Below are positions 8,392 to 17,128 of a DNA stretch of 64,000 nucleotides, one piece after another (within the stretch, counting starts at the first letter, position 1; every line of letters begins with the position of its first letter). A program made the position numbers and the translations under genes. The notes under the pieces were generated by a model. That model saw nothing but the letters and a program-made list of their open reading frames with translations. It was not told the origin of the DNA and did no database searches. The stretch lies in the NCBI RefSeq assembly GCF_009711975.1, contig NZ_VIKW01000001.1, positions 247,481-311,480 of the forward strand. The letters are read 5' to 3'. Source of the stretch: Anabaena sp. UHCC 0204. Lineage in GTDB: Bacteria > Cyanobacteriota > Cyanobacteriia > Cyanobacteriales > Nostocaceae.

Positions 8392-9741
8392 ATGTCGGCT
8401 ATTGTTATTACCTTAGAAACTCAAGCAAACTCTTCTGATCACTTAATTATTCAGCGTCCTCCGGCTGGATTATCTTTACAGGGACGTATCCGAGTTCCTG
8501 GAGATAAATCTATTTCCCATCGCGCTTTAATGTTAGGGGCGATCGCTGACGGTGAAACTCAGATTCAAGGATTGCTGTTAGGAGAAGATCCCCGTAGCAC
8601 TGCTGCTTGTTTTCGGGCGTTAGGGGCGGAAATTTCGGAATTAAATACAGAATTGGTCAAAGTTAAAGGCATCGGTTTGGGCAATTTTCAAGAACCTATA
8701 GATGTCTTAGATGCTGGTAATTCTGGGACAACGATGAGGTTGATGTTGGGCTTATTAGCATCCCATCCAGGGCGATTTTTCACGGTAACAGGTGATAGTT
8801 CTTTGCGATCGCGTCCCATGTCCCGTGTCGTCAAACCGCTGCAACAAATGGGAGCGCAAATTTGGGGACGCAAGGGTAACACCTTAGCCCCTCTAGCCAT
8901 TCAAGGACAAGCCCTGCAACCGATTCATTATCATTCTCCCATCGCTTCGGCTCAGGTTAAATCCTGTATCCTCCTCGCGGGTTTAAACACCGAAGGACAA
9001 ACTACCGTCACCGAACCCGCTTTATCACGGGATCACAGTGAACGAATGTTAAGGGCTTACGGTGCAGAATTGAGTATAGATCCAGACACAAACAGCGTCA
9101 CGATCACAGGTGGGGCGAAACTCTATGGACAAACCGTAATTGTCCCTGGTGACATCAGTTCAGCGGCTTTTTGGTTAGTGGCTGGGGCGATCGTTCCCGG
9201 TTCAGATTTGGTAGTCGAAAATGTCGGTGTCAATCCTACCCGCACGGGGATTTTAGAAGCATTGGAACTCATGGGGGCAGATATTCAACTAGAAAACCAG
9301 CGGGAAGTTGCGGGAGAACCGGTGGCTGATATTCGTGTCCGTTCCGGTGGTTTAAAAAGCTGTACTATCGCCGGTGATATTATTCCCAGATTAATTGATG
9401 AAATTCCCATTTTGGCAGTTGCAGCGACTTTTGCTAAGGGGACAACAATTATTCGGGATGCGGAGGAGTTAAGAGTCAAAGAGAGCGATCGCATTACTGT
9501 AATGGCGCAACAACTCAATAAAATGGGTGCAAAAATCACCGAATTACCCGACGGAATGGAAATAATCGGCGGTACTCCCTTGGTAGGTACGGAAGTGGAT
9601 AGCCATACAGATCATCGCATTGCTATGAGTTTAGCGATCGCAGCCCTCAACGCCTCTGGTACAACTACCATTCATCGCGCTGAAGCCGCAGCTATTTCTT
9701 ATCCCAATTTCATAAACACACTACGGGAAGTTTGTCAATAG
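8392..9741 (+). CDS. aroA: 3-phosphoshikimate 1-carboxyvinyltransferase (EPSP synthase)
   Basis: EPSP synthase, the shikimate-pathway enzyme that joins shikimate 3-phosphate and phosphoenolpyruvate on the way to chorismate. Signatures are '[21 protein letters not shown]' split across residues 31-51, '[17 protein letters not shown]' (PEP-binding loop), '[18 protein letters not shown]', and '[13 protein letters not shown]' near the C terminus. Length (449) fits the family, here of the class II-like type with the RPM(S) loop seen in many bacteria. The gene contains several HIP1 octamers, as expected for native cyanobacterial DNA. It starts at the first ATG, followed by a short leader. It is monocistronic; the next gene belongs to the accessory island. 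Confidence 0.97.
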   Translation: MSAIVITLETQANSSDHLIIQRPPAGLSLQGRIRVPGDKSISHRALMLGAIADGETQIQGLLLGEDPRSTAACFRALGAEISELNTELVKVKGIGLGNFQEPIDVLDAGNSGTTMRLMLGLLASHPGRFFTVTGDSSLRSRPMSRVVKPLQQMGAQIWGRKGNTLAPLAIQGQALQPIHYHSPIASAQVKSCILLAGLNTEGQTTVTEPALSRDHSERMLRAYGAELSIDPDTNSVTITGGAKLYGQTVIVPGDISSAAFWLVAGAIVPGSDLVVENVGVNPTRTGILEALELMGADIQLENQREVAGEPVADIRVRSGGLKSCTIAGDIIPRLIDEIPILAVAATFAKGTTIIRDAEELRVKESDRITVMAQQLNKMGAKITELPDGMEIIGGTPLVGTEVDSHTDHRIAMSLAIAALNASGTTTIHRAEAAAISYPNFINTLREVCQ

Positions 9742-9809
9742 TTTTTAGGGACAGGGTAAGGGGGGATAGATTGGCAAAAGGAGAAATTAAGTAGTAAATT
9801 TAAAAATGA

Positions 9810-10190
9810 ATGAAGTATTTAACACTAAAACAAAGACAAGATTTAGCAGAAATCGCTGATACTTATACTAATTTACAATGTATTCAATGTGCTTTAGCTA
9901 TAAAAAACTATTTACAATTGGTAGGAATCCAAGGCAAACTAATTACAATTAATACACAAGCTGATTTAGATTATCGTAATTGTTTTCTTTATGATGATAG
10001 TATTGGAGGTGATGCCATTTCAGAAACAGGATATCATGAAGGAGTTATGGTTATAATAGATGGGATAGAAATTGTTTTTGACAATCATCATCCTCAAGGA
10101 ATAGCAAAGGTAGAATGGTTAGCTAATTTTCAATTTTTTGGTAAGATTCATTTAGGACAAGAGCTAGTAGTCATTGAAGAAAACTTTTAA
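9810..10190 (+). CDS. Papain-fold toxin-like protein (Tox-PL-2 type)
   Basis: A 126-residue protein that looks like a free-standing papain-fold toxin domain. A cysteine pair at the start of a helix ('NLQCIQCALAIKNYL', C24/C27), a histidine in 'ETGYHEGVMV' (H76) and an aspartate/asparagine in 'VFDNHHPQG' (D91/N92) are in the order cysteine, histidine, acid/amide used by papain-like peptidases and deamidases. The family is known for toxin domains at the C terminus of larger secreted proteins; here no delivery domain is attached. A gene with an immunity-like motif follows 20 bases downstream behind an AGGAG ribosome site. Target unknown. Catalytic assignment is by motif only. Confidence 0.65.
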   Translation: MKYLTLKQRQDLAEIADTYTNLQCIQCALAIKNYLQLVGIQGKLITINTQADLDYRNCFLYDDSIGGDAISETGYHEGVMVIIDGIEIVFDNHHPQGIAKVEWLANFQFFGKIHLGQELVVIEENF

Positions 10191-10210
10191 TCAATATTCA
10201 GGAGAAAATT

Positions 10211-10588
10211 ATGCTAGATGTAACTATCACTAATGGTAATAAAAATAGTCAAGAATATCTTTATGAGTTATTAACCAGAATTAAACAACGCCCAGGAATG
10301 TATTTAGGAAAAGTATCTATAACTCGGCTAAAAATGTTATTGATGGGTTACAGTATGTCCAGAGGTGAGTTAGGGTTACAACTAACACAACAAGAAAAAC
10401 AATTTGCTCAATTTCAGAAATGGATACAAGGAAAATATCAAATTAATTCTACTGAAGGTTGGGAAAGTATTATTTTGTCTCAAGTAGAAGATGAAAAATT
10501 AGCTTGTGATTTATTTTTTCAATTATTGGAACAATTTAAGAATGAAATTTTAGAGTTGGATAAACTGACTGTAACAGTCGGAAAATAA
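10211..10588 (+). CDS. Immunity-like partner of the papain-fold protein
   Basis: A 125-residue, mainly helical protein. The motif 'LLTRIKQRPGMYLGKVSI' (residues 20-37) matches a recurring 'RPGMYLG' signature that I associate with small immunity-type proteins encoded beside polymorphic toxins. It has a clear AGGAG ribosome site and starts 20 bases after the papain-fold gene, so the two are likely cotranscribed and the second may neutralise the first. No catalytic residues or membrane segments are visible. It ends 2 bases before the convergent WD40 gene. The immunity role is inferred. Confidence 0.55.
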   Translation: MLDVTITNGNKNSQEYLYELLTRIKQRPGMYLGKVSITRLKMLLMGYSMSRGELGLQLTQQEKQFAQFQKWIQGKYQINSTEGWESIILSQVEDEKLACDLFFQLLEQFKNEILELDKLTVTVGK

Positions 10589-10590
10589 TA

Positions 10591-12186
10591 CTATCTCTGT
10601 TTCCAAAATTTAATAGTTTTGTCTTTGCTACCGCTAATTAATATTTTTTCATTTGGAATAAAAGCAAGAGATGTAACAGCACTATCATGTTGCTTTATTT
10701 CATCAAAAGGAAGTAACTTTTTATTAGTGAAATCCCAAATTTTAATATAACCTTTATCGTCACCACTGGCTAATAAATTACCATCTGAACTGAATGTAAT
10801 TGTGTTAATTATATCATTACCTAGATCACTAGAATTTTCTTCTTTCAAAATACTCCCTTCCTCATCAAGAAGATTCCATAATTTTATTTTATAATCATCC
10901 TCACCCACACTTGCTAAAATTTTACCATCAGGATTAAATGCTAAAGAATTAATCTTAAAGCCATTTTTTATTTTGTGAGCATTCAAAATTTCACGTTTTT
11001 CACATATAGTTAAATCTACTATTTCCCAAAAATATATATTTCCTCCACTATCGGAACTCGCAAAAGTTTTATTATCGCTACTAATTGCAATTGATGTTAT
11101 TTGGTTACCACTCCAGTGCTTTTTATTATCATTTTCTTCTTGTGTTTTCCAATTAAACAATTTTATACTTCCATCTTTACAACCGCAAATAATTAAATCT
11201 TTATTGATAAATGATAAAGAAGTAATTCTATTATGATTACTACTTTCTATTAATATTGAATATATTTCTTTGCAATTATGATCATATATTTTAATGTAGT
11301 TACTGTTTGTTTCTACTATCCCCGTTGCTATATAATCGTTTTGACTAATTGATATAGGACTTTGATTATAAATATCTGGTATTACTTGTTGTCCAAATTC
11401 TAATATTTTTCCTCCAACAACAGGAATGTTATTGATTAGTTTTGAGGGAAAAATTTGATGTTTTTTTTCTAATTTAAATTTATTATTGTACTTTATATCT
11501 TCTCCATTTGTAACATCAAACGGAACTATAGCTAATGTTTGCCAAGTATCATCAAATCTTACAGCCAAAAAAGTACCTTGAGTAGAAATATCAAAATCAT
11601 ATATTTCGTGATCAAGATTTATTTTATGTAATAGATCCCATTTTTTCTGAGAAATGTCATCAATTTTTGGAGAATTTGTGTAAGGTTCTTGAATAATTAA
11701 TTCAAAATATTCTGATTCTGATGGTTTTTCAAAACTTTGTAATTTTGAAGAAATTGTTGCTTGTGGATTACGCCATTGCCAAAATGTTTGATAAGGCTGT
11801 TTAATGTCATTATGAATTTTAGCAAAAATGTCTTCAGAAACTTTGATTTCTGTTAATGTACCCCTAAAAACAATACCTTCAATAAATTTAATTTCTCTAC
11901 CAAAGGAATCTTTAATTTTACCATTTCCTTCTATTTCAATATCTTCATAAGTTGTTTCAACCACACGAAATACTAGCGTTAAATTACCCACAGCAGAATT
12001 ATGGATTTGACGATATATTGCTTTTTTAGCTTCTGTGGTCTTTCCTCCTGCAACAGACTCAATTAAACTAGATACTCTAGCATCACACATAAAATCAGGA
12101 GCAACTATTGTTCTAAATCCGAGATTTTTACTACGACTAACTAGAAAAACCCAACCTTCTATTTTTTCCATACTATATTTTGTCAT
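10591..12186 (-). CDS. WD40-repeat protein with novel N-terminal domain
   Basis: A 531-residue protein. The C-terminal half (from about residue 295) contains WD40-type blades recognisable by repeats such as 'TSLSFINKDLIICGCKDGSI', 'SLAFNPDGKILASVGEDD', 'TITFSSDGNLLASGDDKGYI' and 'SLAFIPNEKILISGSKDKTI', each ending in a KLW/KIWD/KFW type strand. The first about 145 residues form a separate domain I do not recognise. It lies 30 bases after the GTPase-like gene on the same strand, so both are probably one transcript and the WD40 protein may be its scaffold or sensor. No signal peptide. AT-rich, with no HIP1 sites seen. Confidence 0.8.
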   Translation of the reverse strand: MTKYSMEKIEGWVFLVSRSKNLGFRTIVAPDFMCDARVSSLIESVAGGKTTEAKKAIYRQIHNSAVGNLTLVFRVVETTYEDIEIEGNGKIKDSFGREIKFIEGIVFRGTLTEIKVSEDIFAKIHNDIKQPYQTFWQWRNPQATISSKLQSFEKPSESEYFELIIQEPYTNSPKIDDISQKKWDLLHKINLDHEIYDFDISTQGTFLAVRFDDTWQTLAIVPFDVTNGEDIKYNNKFKLEKKHQIFPSKLINNIPVVGGKILEFGQQVIPDIYNQSPISISQNDYIATGIVETNSNYIKIYDHNCKEIYSILIESSNHNRITSLSFINKDLIICGCKDGSIKLFNWKTQEENDNKKHWSGNQITSIAISSDNKTFASSDSGGNIYFWEIVDLTICEKREILNAHKIKNGFKINSLAFNPDGKILASVGEDDYKIKLWNLLDEEGSILKEENSSDLGNDIINTITFSSDGNLLASGDDKGYIKIWDFTNKKLLPFDEIKQHDSAVTSLAFIPNEKILISGSKDKTIKFWKQR

Positions 12187-12216
12187 AATTTAATCTCTTG
12201 ATTTAATCTAATTAAT

Positions 12217-13419
12217 TTAATTGGTTAACTTAGAATATGGATGTTCATATTCTAATTTATTTACAAGCAACAAAAAACAACGAGTAGAATATTCTAAAGC
12301 AGTTTTTTCATTTTCAATTTTTACTAAAGCTTCTGCTTTTTTAGCTTTTAATTGTTCTGTTCTTTCTTTAGCTGCGGTTTCTTTATTGTATACAGATGTT
12401 TGCAAGTCTTGATCAATAAAATCAATAATATCTGTAAGTATTTCCTTTGAAAATTGAAATTGGGGAGGTAATTTAGGTGCTACTTTTTCCAGTATTGTTT
12501 TAGCAGTTGTACCAAAATATTTTTTTAGTTTATCCCATAAAGTTAAATTAGCTTTGACTTCTTGAATCTGTTCTTGAGATTTTTTGTTTTCCTCATTAAT
12601 CATTTTTCTTAACTCTTCTTTTAGCTTATCAGGTAGAATACAAGCTATAGGTAATTCTATATTATAAGGTTTAGGTAGTTTTCCTGTTTTTTTCATACTA
12701 CCATCGGTTTGTTGTTCTGCAAAACCTTTACCAACTGAACTAACAGGAATTAATCGAACAACACCTTTACCATGATCATTTCTATGATTTTCATTATTAA
12801 TATCACTGTTATTACTCCGAGTCATAATAATATTGCGAAATTGATCTATTTCCAGCAAATGATTTCTAACTTCTTCTAGGGTGTATTCACCTTCTATTAA
12901 ATCCCATTTACTAATAATAAAATGAATAGATTTATCTGTATTTTGCATTAAACTCAATACATTTCCTAATTCTTTAATTACCCATTTTCTAGCTGAATTT
13001 TCACCCTTAATATATGAAAGTAACTTTGAACCATCTATTAAACCTAATAAAACATCTGCGTTTTTTATTGTCTCATTAAATTTTTCAATATATGTAGTAT
13101 CATCTTTACGATCTGTTAGTATTTCACCTGAATAATCTGTATACTGAAATTGACAAGCTGAATAAATACCTTTCGGAGTCTGTATTTTACAAGTAAATTT
13201 CAAGTTAGATATATCTACAATTTGTGTTGGTTCTGGCCATGTTTCGTCGGTAGCAACTTCAGTATAAATCTGATTTAGAATTATTCGTTGAGCATCATCT
13301 ACCGCTAAAAAAAATCCTGATTCTCCCTGTGTTGAGAGTTTATGATACATACTCCCTAAAAACACAGTTTTACCTGAACCAGATGGACCCAAAATAACTA
13401 CATTATAAATTGGTAGCAT
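12217..13419 (-). CDS. TRAFAC-type GTPase-like protein of a conflict system
   Basis: A 400-residue P-loop protein. Motifs: Walker A 'GPSGSGKT' (11-18), a G3-like 'DYSG' (95-98), and a G4-like 'IISKWDL' (about 168-174, replacing NKxD), with 'ADVLLGLIDGS' between them. This order fits TRAFAC-class GTPases found as single or double GTPase domains in bacterial conflict systems. The region after residue 230 is charged and largely helical with a coiled-coil-like stretch (about 345-385). It is the first gene of an operon with the WD40 gene and is divergent from the STAND NTPase gene, sharing a 196-base intergenic region. Nucleotide specificity (GTP versus ATP) is inferred. Confidence 0.7.
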   Translation of the reverse strand: MLPIYNVVILGPSGSGKTVFLGSMYHKLSTQGESGFFLAVDDAQRIILNQIYTEVATDETWPEPTQIVDISNLKFTCKIQTPKGIYSACQFQYTDYSGEILTDRKDDTTYIEKFNETIKNADVLLGLIDGSKLLSYIKGENSARKWVIKELGNVLSLMQNTDKSIHFIISKWDLIEGEYTLEEVRNHLLEIDQFRNIIMTRSNNSDINNENHRNDHGKGVVRLIPVSSVGKGFAEQQTDGSMKKTGKLPKPYNIELPIACILPDKLKEELRKMINEENKKSQEQIQEVKANLTLWDKLKKYFGTTAKTILEKVAPKLPPQFQFSKEILTDIIDFIDQDLQTSVYNKETAAKERTEQLKAKKAEALVKIENEKTALEYSTRCFLLLVNKLEYEHPYSKLTN

Positions 13420-13556
13420 AAATTGTCTCTAAGTATTAATACAGTAATTCTTCGATTTTTTACCCCACGTTATATCTATCATCTTTTTTTATTATCTAAA
13501 AGACTGTTTAATACTGTGTTTTGTAATGAACTGTTAAGTAAATGTATTAAAATAGC

Positions 13557-13586
13557 TTAGAATGATGCGTAAAAATACGCTATAAT
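13557..13586 (+). promoter_or_regulatory. Predicted promoter with operator-like palindrome, STAND gene
   Basis: A TATAAT -10 box lies at 13581-13586, 30 bases before the ATG of the STAND gene. A weak -35 candidate, TTAGAA, is at 13557-13562 (18-base spacer). The spacer carries a perfect inverted repeat, GCGTA-AAAA-TACGC (13567-13580). A palindrome between -35 and -10 is the usual place for a repressor operator. The gene product itself has an N-terminal HTH, so autoregulation is possible. Read by eye; not tested. Confidence 0.45.
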
Positions 13587-13615
13587 TGCTGAAAACCTTA
13601 TCATAATTTGATTTT

Positions 13616-14950
13616 ATGGATGTTACAGAAATTTTACAATTTGCAGATCAATTGATCTTAAATGAAACAGGAAAACGTTTAGATGATCTGCAAAAAACTG
13701 TAATTACAGGAGTTTATGATGGAAAAACTTATGAAACAATAGCAGATGAATATCATCGCAGCGAAAGTCGCGTTAGAAGTGTTGGACGTAAACTATGGCA
13801 AATTTTATCGGAATCTTTAGGAGAAGATGTTAATAAGCATAATTTTTGTTGGACTATAGAAAGGGTTATTAATTCTCAGCTTGTTAATATTATTAATGGT
13901 AATATTCATTATTGCCATAATAATAAAGAATCTTCTGAAAATGCAGAACAAGGTATTAAAAATCAACTCTATCACGATTTAACCCTAGCACCCCAAATCA
14001 TCAACTTTCATAACAGAGAAACCGAACTACAAACCCTTTCCTCCTGGATATTAAATCAAAATGCTCATTTAATTTCAATCTTAGGATTATCCGGTATTGG
14101 TAAAACCACACTGGTTAAAAGATTTATAGACTTACATCAACAAAAGTTTGATGCTATAGTTTGGAGAAGTTTAAAATTTCCTCAATCTCTAGAGTTATTA
14201 CTTGATGATTTACTAAAACATCACAAATTAGACTCATTACCAACAATAAATGATAAATTAAAACAATTATTTGATCTTCTCACAAATAAAAAATGTTTAA
14301 TTATCCTTGATGATTTACATAATATATTTATTCCTAGTCAATTCGCGGGAAAATATCAACCAGAATATCAAGATTATCAAACCTTATTCAAAATGATTAT
14401 AGAAATACAACATCAAAGTCATGTGATTTTAATTAGTCAAGAACAATGTCCAGAAATGGAATGTTTAGATGAAGAATTATATCCTATTAAATCCTTAGAA
14501 TTATCAGGAATAGAAAATATAGATATTCTCAAAAATACCGGATTAAAAAATGAGGATATTTGGTTCAAATTAATCAAATTATATGAAGGTAATTTACTTT
14601 ATTTAAAAAGCATTAGTATATTAATCCATAAAAACTATGATAATCAAGTTGCTGATTTTTTAGCTGAAAATACTTTACATATTACCAATCAAATGCAGTC
14701 TCATTTTCAAGAGACATTTCACCACCTATCACCCCAAGAACAACAAATAGTATTAGAAATAAGTAAATTTGAAACCCTTATTTCCAGAGAAGAATTAAGA
14801 CAAAGTTTAAATTTATCCTCAGTTGATTTTAATAATGGTTTACAGTCCTTACAACAACGGTATTTAATCACGAAAATCAAAGAAGATAAAATCCTGTTTA
14901 AATTGTCTCCAGTTTTTCAAGAATATGTGAGAAATTCATTGTTAACATGA
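13616..14950 (+). CDS. STAND (NB-ARC) NTPase with N-terminal HTH
   Basis: A 444-residue signal-transduction NTPase. Residues 1-75 form a helix-turn-helix-like domain ('VYDGKTYETIADEYHRSESR' at 33-52) of the kind fused to conflict NTPases in multicellular cyanobacteria. An NB-ARC module follows: entry motif 'FHNRETELQTL' (131-141), Walker A 'GLSGIGKTT' (157-165), Walker B 'CLIILDDLHN' (about 236-245), an NB-ARC 'GNLLYLK' motif in place of GLPLALK, and a winged-helix segment at the C terminus. The protein stops there: no WD40, TPR or effector domain is attached, whereas many relatives carry WD40 repeats. A separate WD40 protein is encoded in the divergent operon, so the parts may act in trans. 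STAND assignment is firm. Confidence 0.85.
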   Translation: MDVTEILQFADQLILNETGKRLDDLQKTVITGVYDGKTYETIADEYHRSESRVRSVGRKLWQILSESLGEDVNKHNFCWTIERVINSQLVNIINGNIHYCHNNKESSENAEQGIKNQLYHDLTLAPQIINFHNRETELQTLSSWILNQNAHLISILGLSGIGKTTLVKRFIDLHQQKFDAIVWRSLKFPQSLELLLDDLLKHHKLDSLPTINDKLKQLFDLLTNKKCLIILDDLHNIFIPSQFAGKYQPEYQDYQTLFKMIIEIQHQSHVILISQEQCPEMECLDEELYPIKSLELSGIENIDILKNTGLKNEDIWFKLIKLYEGNLLYLKSISILIHKNYDNQVADFLAENTLHITNQMQSHFQETFHHLSPQEQQIVLEISKFETLISREELRQSLNLSSVDFNNGLQSLQQRYLITKIKEDKILFKLSPVFQEYVRNSLLT

Positions 14951-15044
14951 AAAGCTAATAACTCAAGTTGCTTCCCTATTTTTATCCTGTTCATCCTTTA
15001 ATCCTGGACATCCTGATTCAGACAATTTATTCACCAATTACCAA

Positions 15045-15821
15045 TTACCTCACTAATTGCATAGCAGAATTAAAAAACTGCCGACATAAGCCTTTGGTAA
15101 TTAAAATGATGGTTAACAAATTGGTAGCTGCAACCATAAAAATAAGTAAAATCTCGTAAGATACAGCCTCTAGTGGTGCGACACCAGCTAATAATTGTCC
15201 ATTGGTAAAGGTTGGTATTGTTACCATCCCAATTAACATCATTTGGTTTAAAGTGGGAAGAAAGGCAGCACGAATGGCTTCTTTGCGGTAGGATTTAATA
15301 GCCTGTTGAGGAGTTGCACCCAAGCTTAGATGGGTTTCTATTTCTGTGGGAAATTGGTTAATGGTAGTAACTAGACGTTCTCCGGCTATTGCTGCTGCAT
15401 TCATGGCATTACCTAGCAATATGCCAGCTAAAGGAATGATATAACGCGGTTCATACCATCTTTCCGGTTGAATAATTAAAAAATTGGTGTAAAGCAATGT
15501 TAAGGCAGTGCTGACAAAAATAGCTATCCATACTAAAGGTAAGACTTGAGGAATTTTTTGACTGATGCGGTTGCGAGTAATAATTGCAGTAATTGTCAGA
15601 ATTATTGCTAAAATCCCCACTACTGCCCAAATATTATTAACTGCAAAAATGAAGTCAAAAATGTATCCTAATACAAGTAGTTGGAGGATAGTTCTACCAG
15701 TAGCTACGCTTAAATTTAATTCTAGTCCTAATTGCTCCCATGCTGATATCCCAATGGCGATCACCATTAAGCCAATAGCTAAAGCCAAATCTACCATATC
15801 CAGTTTGATTAGCTCTGGCAT
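15045..15821 (-). CDS. FetB/UPF0014-type membrane permease
   Basis: A 258-residue inner-membrane protein with about six or seven hydrophobic segments. The pattern 'LNLSVATGRTILQLLVLGYIF' in parts, 'PLAGILLGNAMNAAAIAGERL' and 'HLSLGATPQQAIKSYRKEAI' is diagnostic of the UPF0014/FetB family, the permease of a metal (iron) exporter in E. coli. The partner ATPase (FetA type) is not adjacent, so it would be supplied from elsewhere. It is convergent with the STAND gene, and its 3' end lies in repeat-like sequence. Substrate is inferred from the family only. Confidence 0.88.
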   Translation of the reverse strand: MPELIKLDMVDLALAIGLMVIAIGISAWEQLGLELNLSVATGRTILQLLVLGYIFDFIFAVNNIWAVVGILAIILTITAIITRNRISQKIPQVLPLVWIAIFVSTALTLLYTNFLIIQPERWYEPRYIIPLAGILLGNAMNAAAIAGERLVTTINQFPTEIETHLSLGATPQQAIKSYRKEAIRAAFLPTLNQMMLIGMVTIPTFTNGQLLAGVAPLEAVSYEILLIFMVAATNLLTIILITKGLCRQFFNSAMQLVR

Positions 15822-15893
15822 AGTTTGTCTACCTCTTTACAATTAAGAACTTTACAAACATAACTTTTGTATCTACAAATAAAATCAAAACTC

Positions 15894-17042
15894 ATGATTA
15901 AAAGTGTAAATTCAATTCCTGCCTTTGATATTAAACAACAATACACCACCATTGAAGCGGAAGTAAGTGCTGCTGTGTTAGCGGTTCTGGCTTCTGGGCG
16001 TTATATTGGTGGTCCAGCAATTACAGATTTTGAACAACAGTTTGCAGCTTATCATGGTGTAAGTGAATGCGTAGCTTGTAACTCCGGTACTGATGCTTTA
16101 TATTTAGCATTACGGGCTTTAGGAATTGGTGCTGGTGATGAAGTTATTACCACTCCATTTACTTTTTTTGCAACGACAGAAGTAATTAGTGCGGTAGGAG
16201 CAATACCAGTATTTGTAGATATTGATGCGACTACGTTTAATTTAGATGTAGAAAAAGTAGCAGCAGCAATTACACCAAAAACCAAAGCCATTATCCCAGT
16301 GCATTTGTTTGGACTACCTGTAGATATGACAGGATTAATGGAAATTGCGACATCTCATAATTTAGCAGTAATTGAAGATTGCGCTCAAGCTACCGGTGCA
16401 AGTTGGGAAAATAAAAAAGTTGGAAGTATTGGCCATGTCGGGTGCTTTAGTTTCTACCCTACCAAAAATCTCGGTGGTTGCGGTGATGGTGGGGCAATTA
16501 CCACAAATGATCCAGCGATCGCTACTCAATTACGAGTTTTGCGAGAACATGGTAGTAAGGTGAGATATGTTCATGAAGAAATTGGTGTCAATAGTCGGTT
16601 AGATGCTATTCAAGCCGTAATTCTGCAAATTAAACTCCGCTATCTGGATTTTTGGAATTCTAGACGCAAGCAAATCGCTGAATATTATTATCAACACCTC
16701 AGCCAAGTTACCGACATCATCGTTCCTCAAGAATTTCCTGGTGGTATTGGTGTCTGGAATCAATACACTATTCGGATTTCTGGAGAAAGACGTAATGGTG
16801 CAAGTGGTAAATATCGAGATTCGGTAAAAAACCAAATGCAGGAACAAGGGGTTAGTTCCATGATTTACTATCCCTTACCCATTCATTTGCAACCAGTGTA
16901 TGAAAACTTAGGTTATCACGCAGGACAATTCCCAGTATCAGAACAAGCAAGTCAAGAAGTTTTATCTTTACCCATGTTCCCCGAATTGGAACAGGAACAA
17001 CTCGATAAAGTTATTGATACTTTAAAAAATTGTTTATCCTGA
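15894..17042 (+). CDS. DegT/DnrJ/EryC1/StrS-family aminotransferase
   Basis: A PLP-dependent sugar aminotransferase-like enzyme of about 382 residues. It shows the family N terminus 'IPAFDIKQQY', the phosphate-binding 'CNSGTDALYLALRALGIGAGD', 'HLFGLPVDM', the 'IEDCAQATGA' aspartate, and the Schiff-base lysine in 'CFSFYPTKNLGGCGDGGAI' (about K190). Such enzymes aminate keto-sugars for surface polysaccharides or glycans. I start it at the ATG at 15894 (MIKSVNS); the earlier TTG at 15867 is not needed. It is divergent from the FetB-type permease and monocistronic. Sugar substrate unknown. Confidence 0.93.
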   Translation: MIKSVNSIPAFDIKQQYTTIEAEVSAAVLAVLASGRYIGGPAITDFEQQFAAYHGVSECVACNSGTDALYLALRALGIGAGDEVITTPFTFFATTEVISAVGAIPVFVDIDATTFNLDVEKVAAAITPKTKAIIPVHLFGLPVDMTGLMEIATSHNLAVIEDCAQATGASWENKKVGSIGHVGCFSFYPTKNLGGCGDGGAITTNDPAIATQLRVLREHGSKVRYVHEEIGVNSRLDAIQAVILQIKLRYLDFWNSRRKQIAEYYYQHLSQVTDIIVPQEFPGGIGVWNQYTIRISGERRNGASGKYRDSVKNQMQEQGVSSMIYYPLPIHLQPVYENLGYHAGQFPVSEQASQEVLSLPMFPELEQEQLDKVIDTLKNCLS

Positions 17043-17128
17043 ATAACTGGGGAGCAGGGGTGCAGCGGAGCAGAGGGGCAGGGGTGCAGGGGAGAAAAAT
17101 ATTAATCCTCCCTCTTGCCTCTTGCTTC

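Noticed and set aside
13616..14950. Full-length STAND protein truncated by mutation
   Set aside because: The frame ends at a natural stop after the winged helix and no WD40-like sequence follows on this strand, so a recent truncation is not supported.
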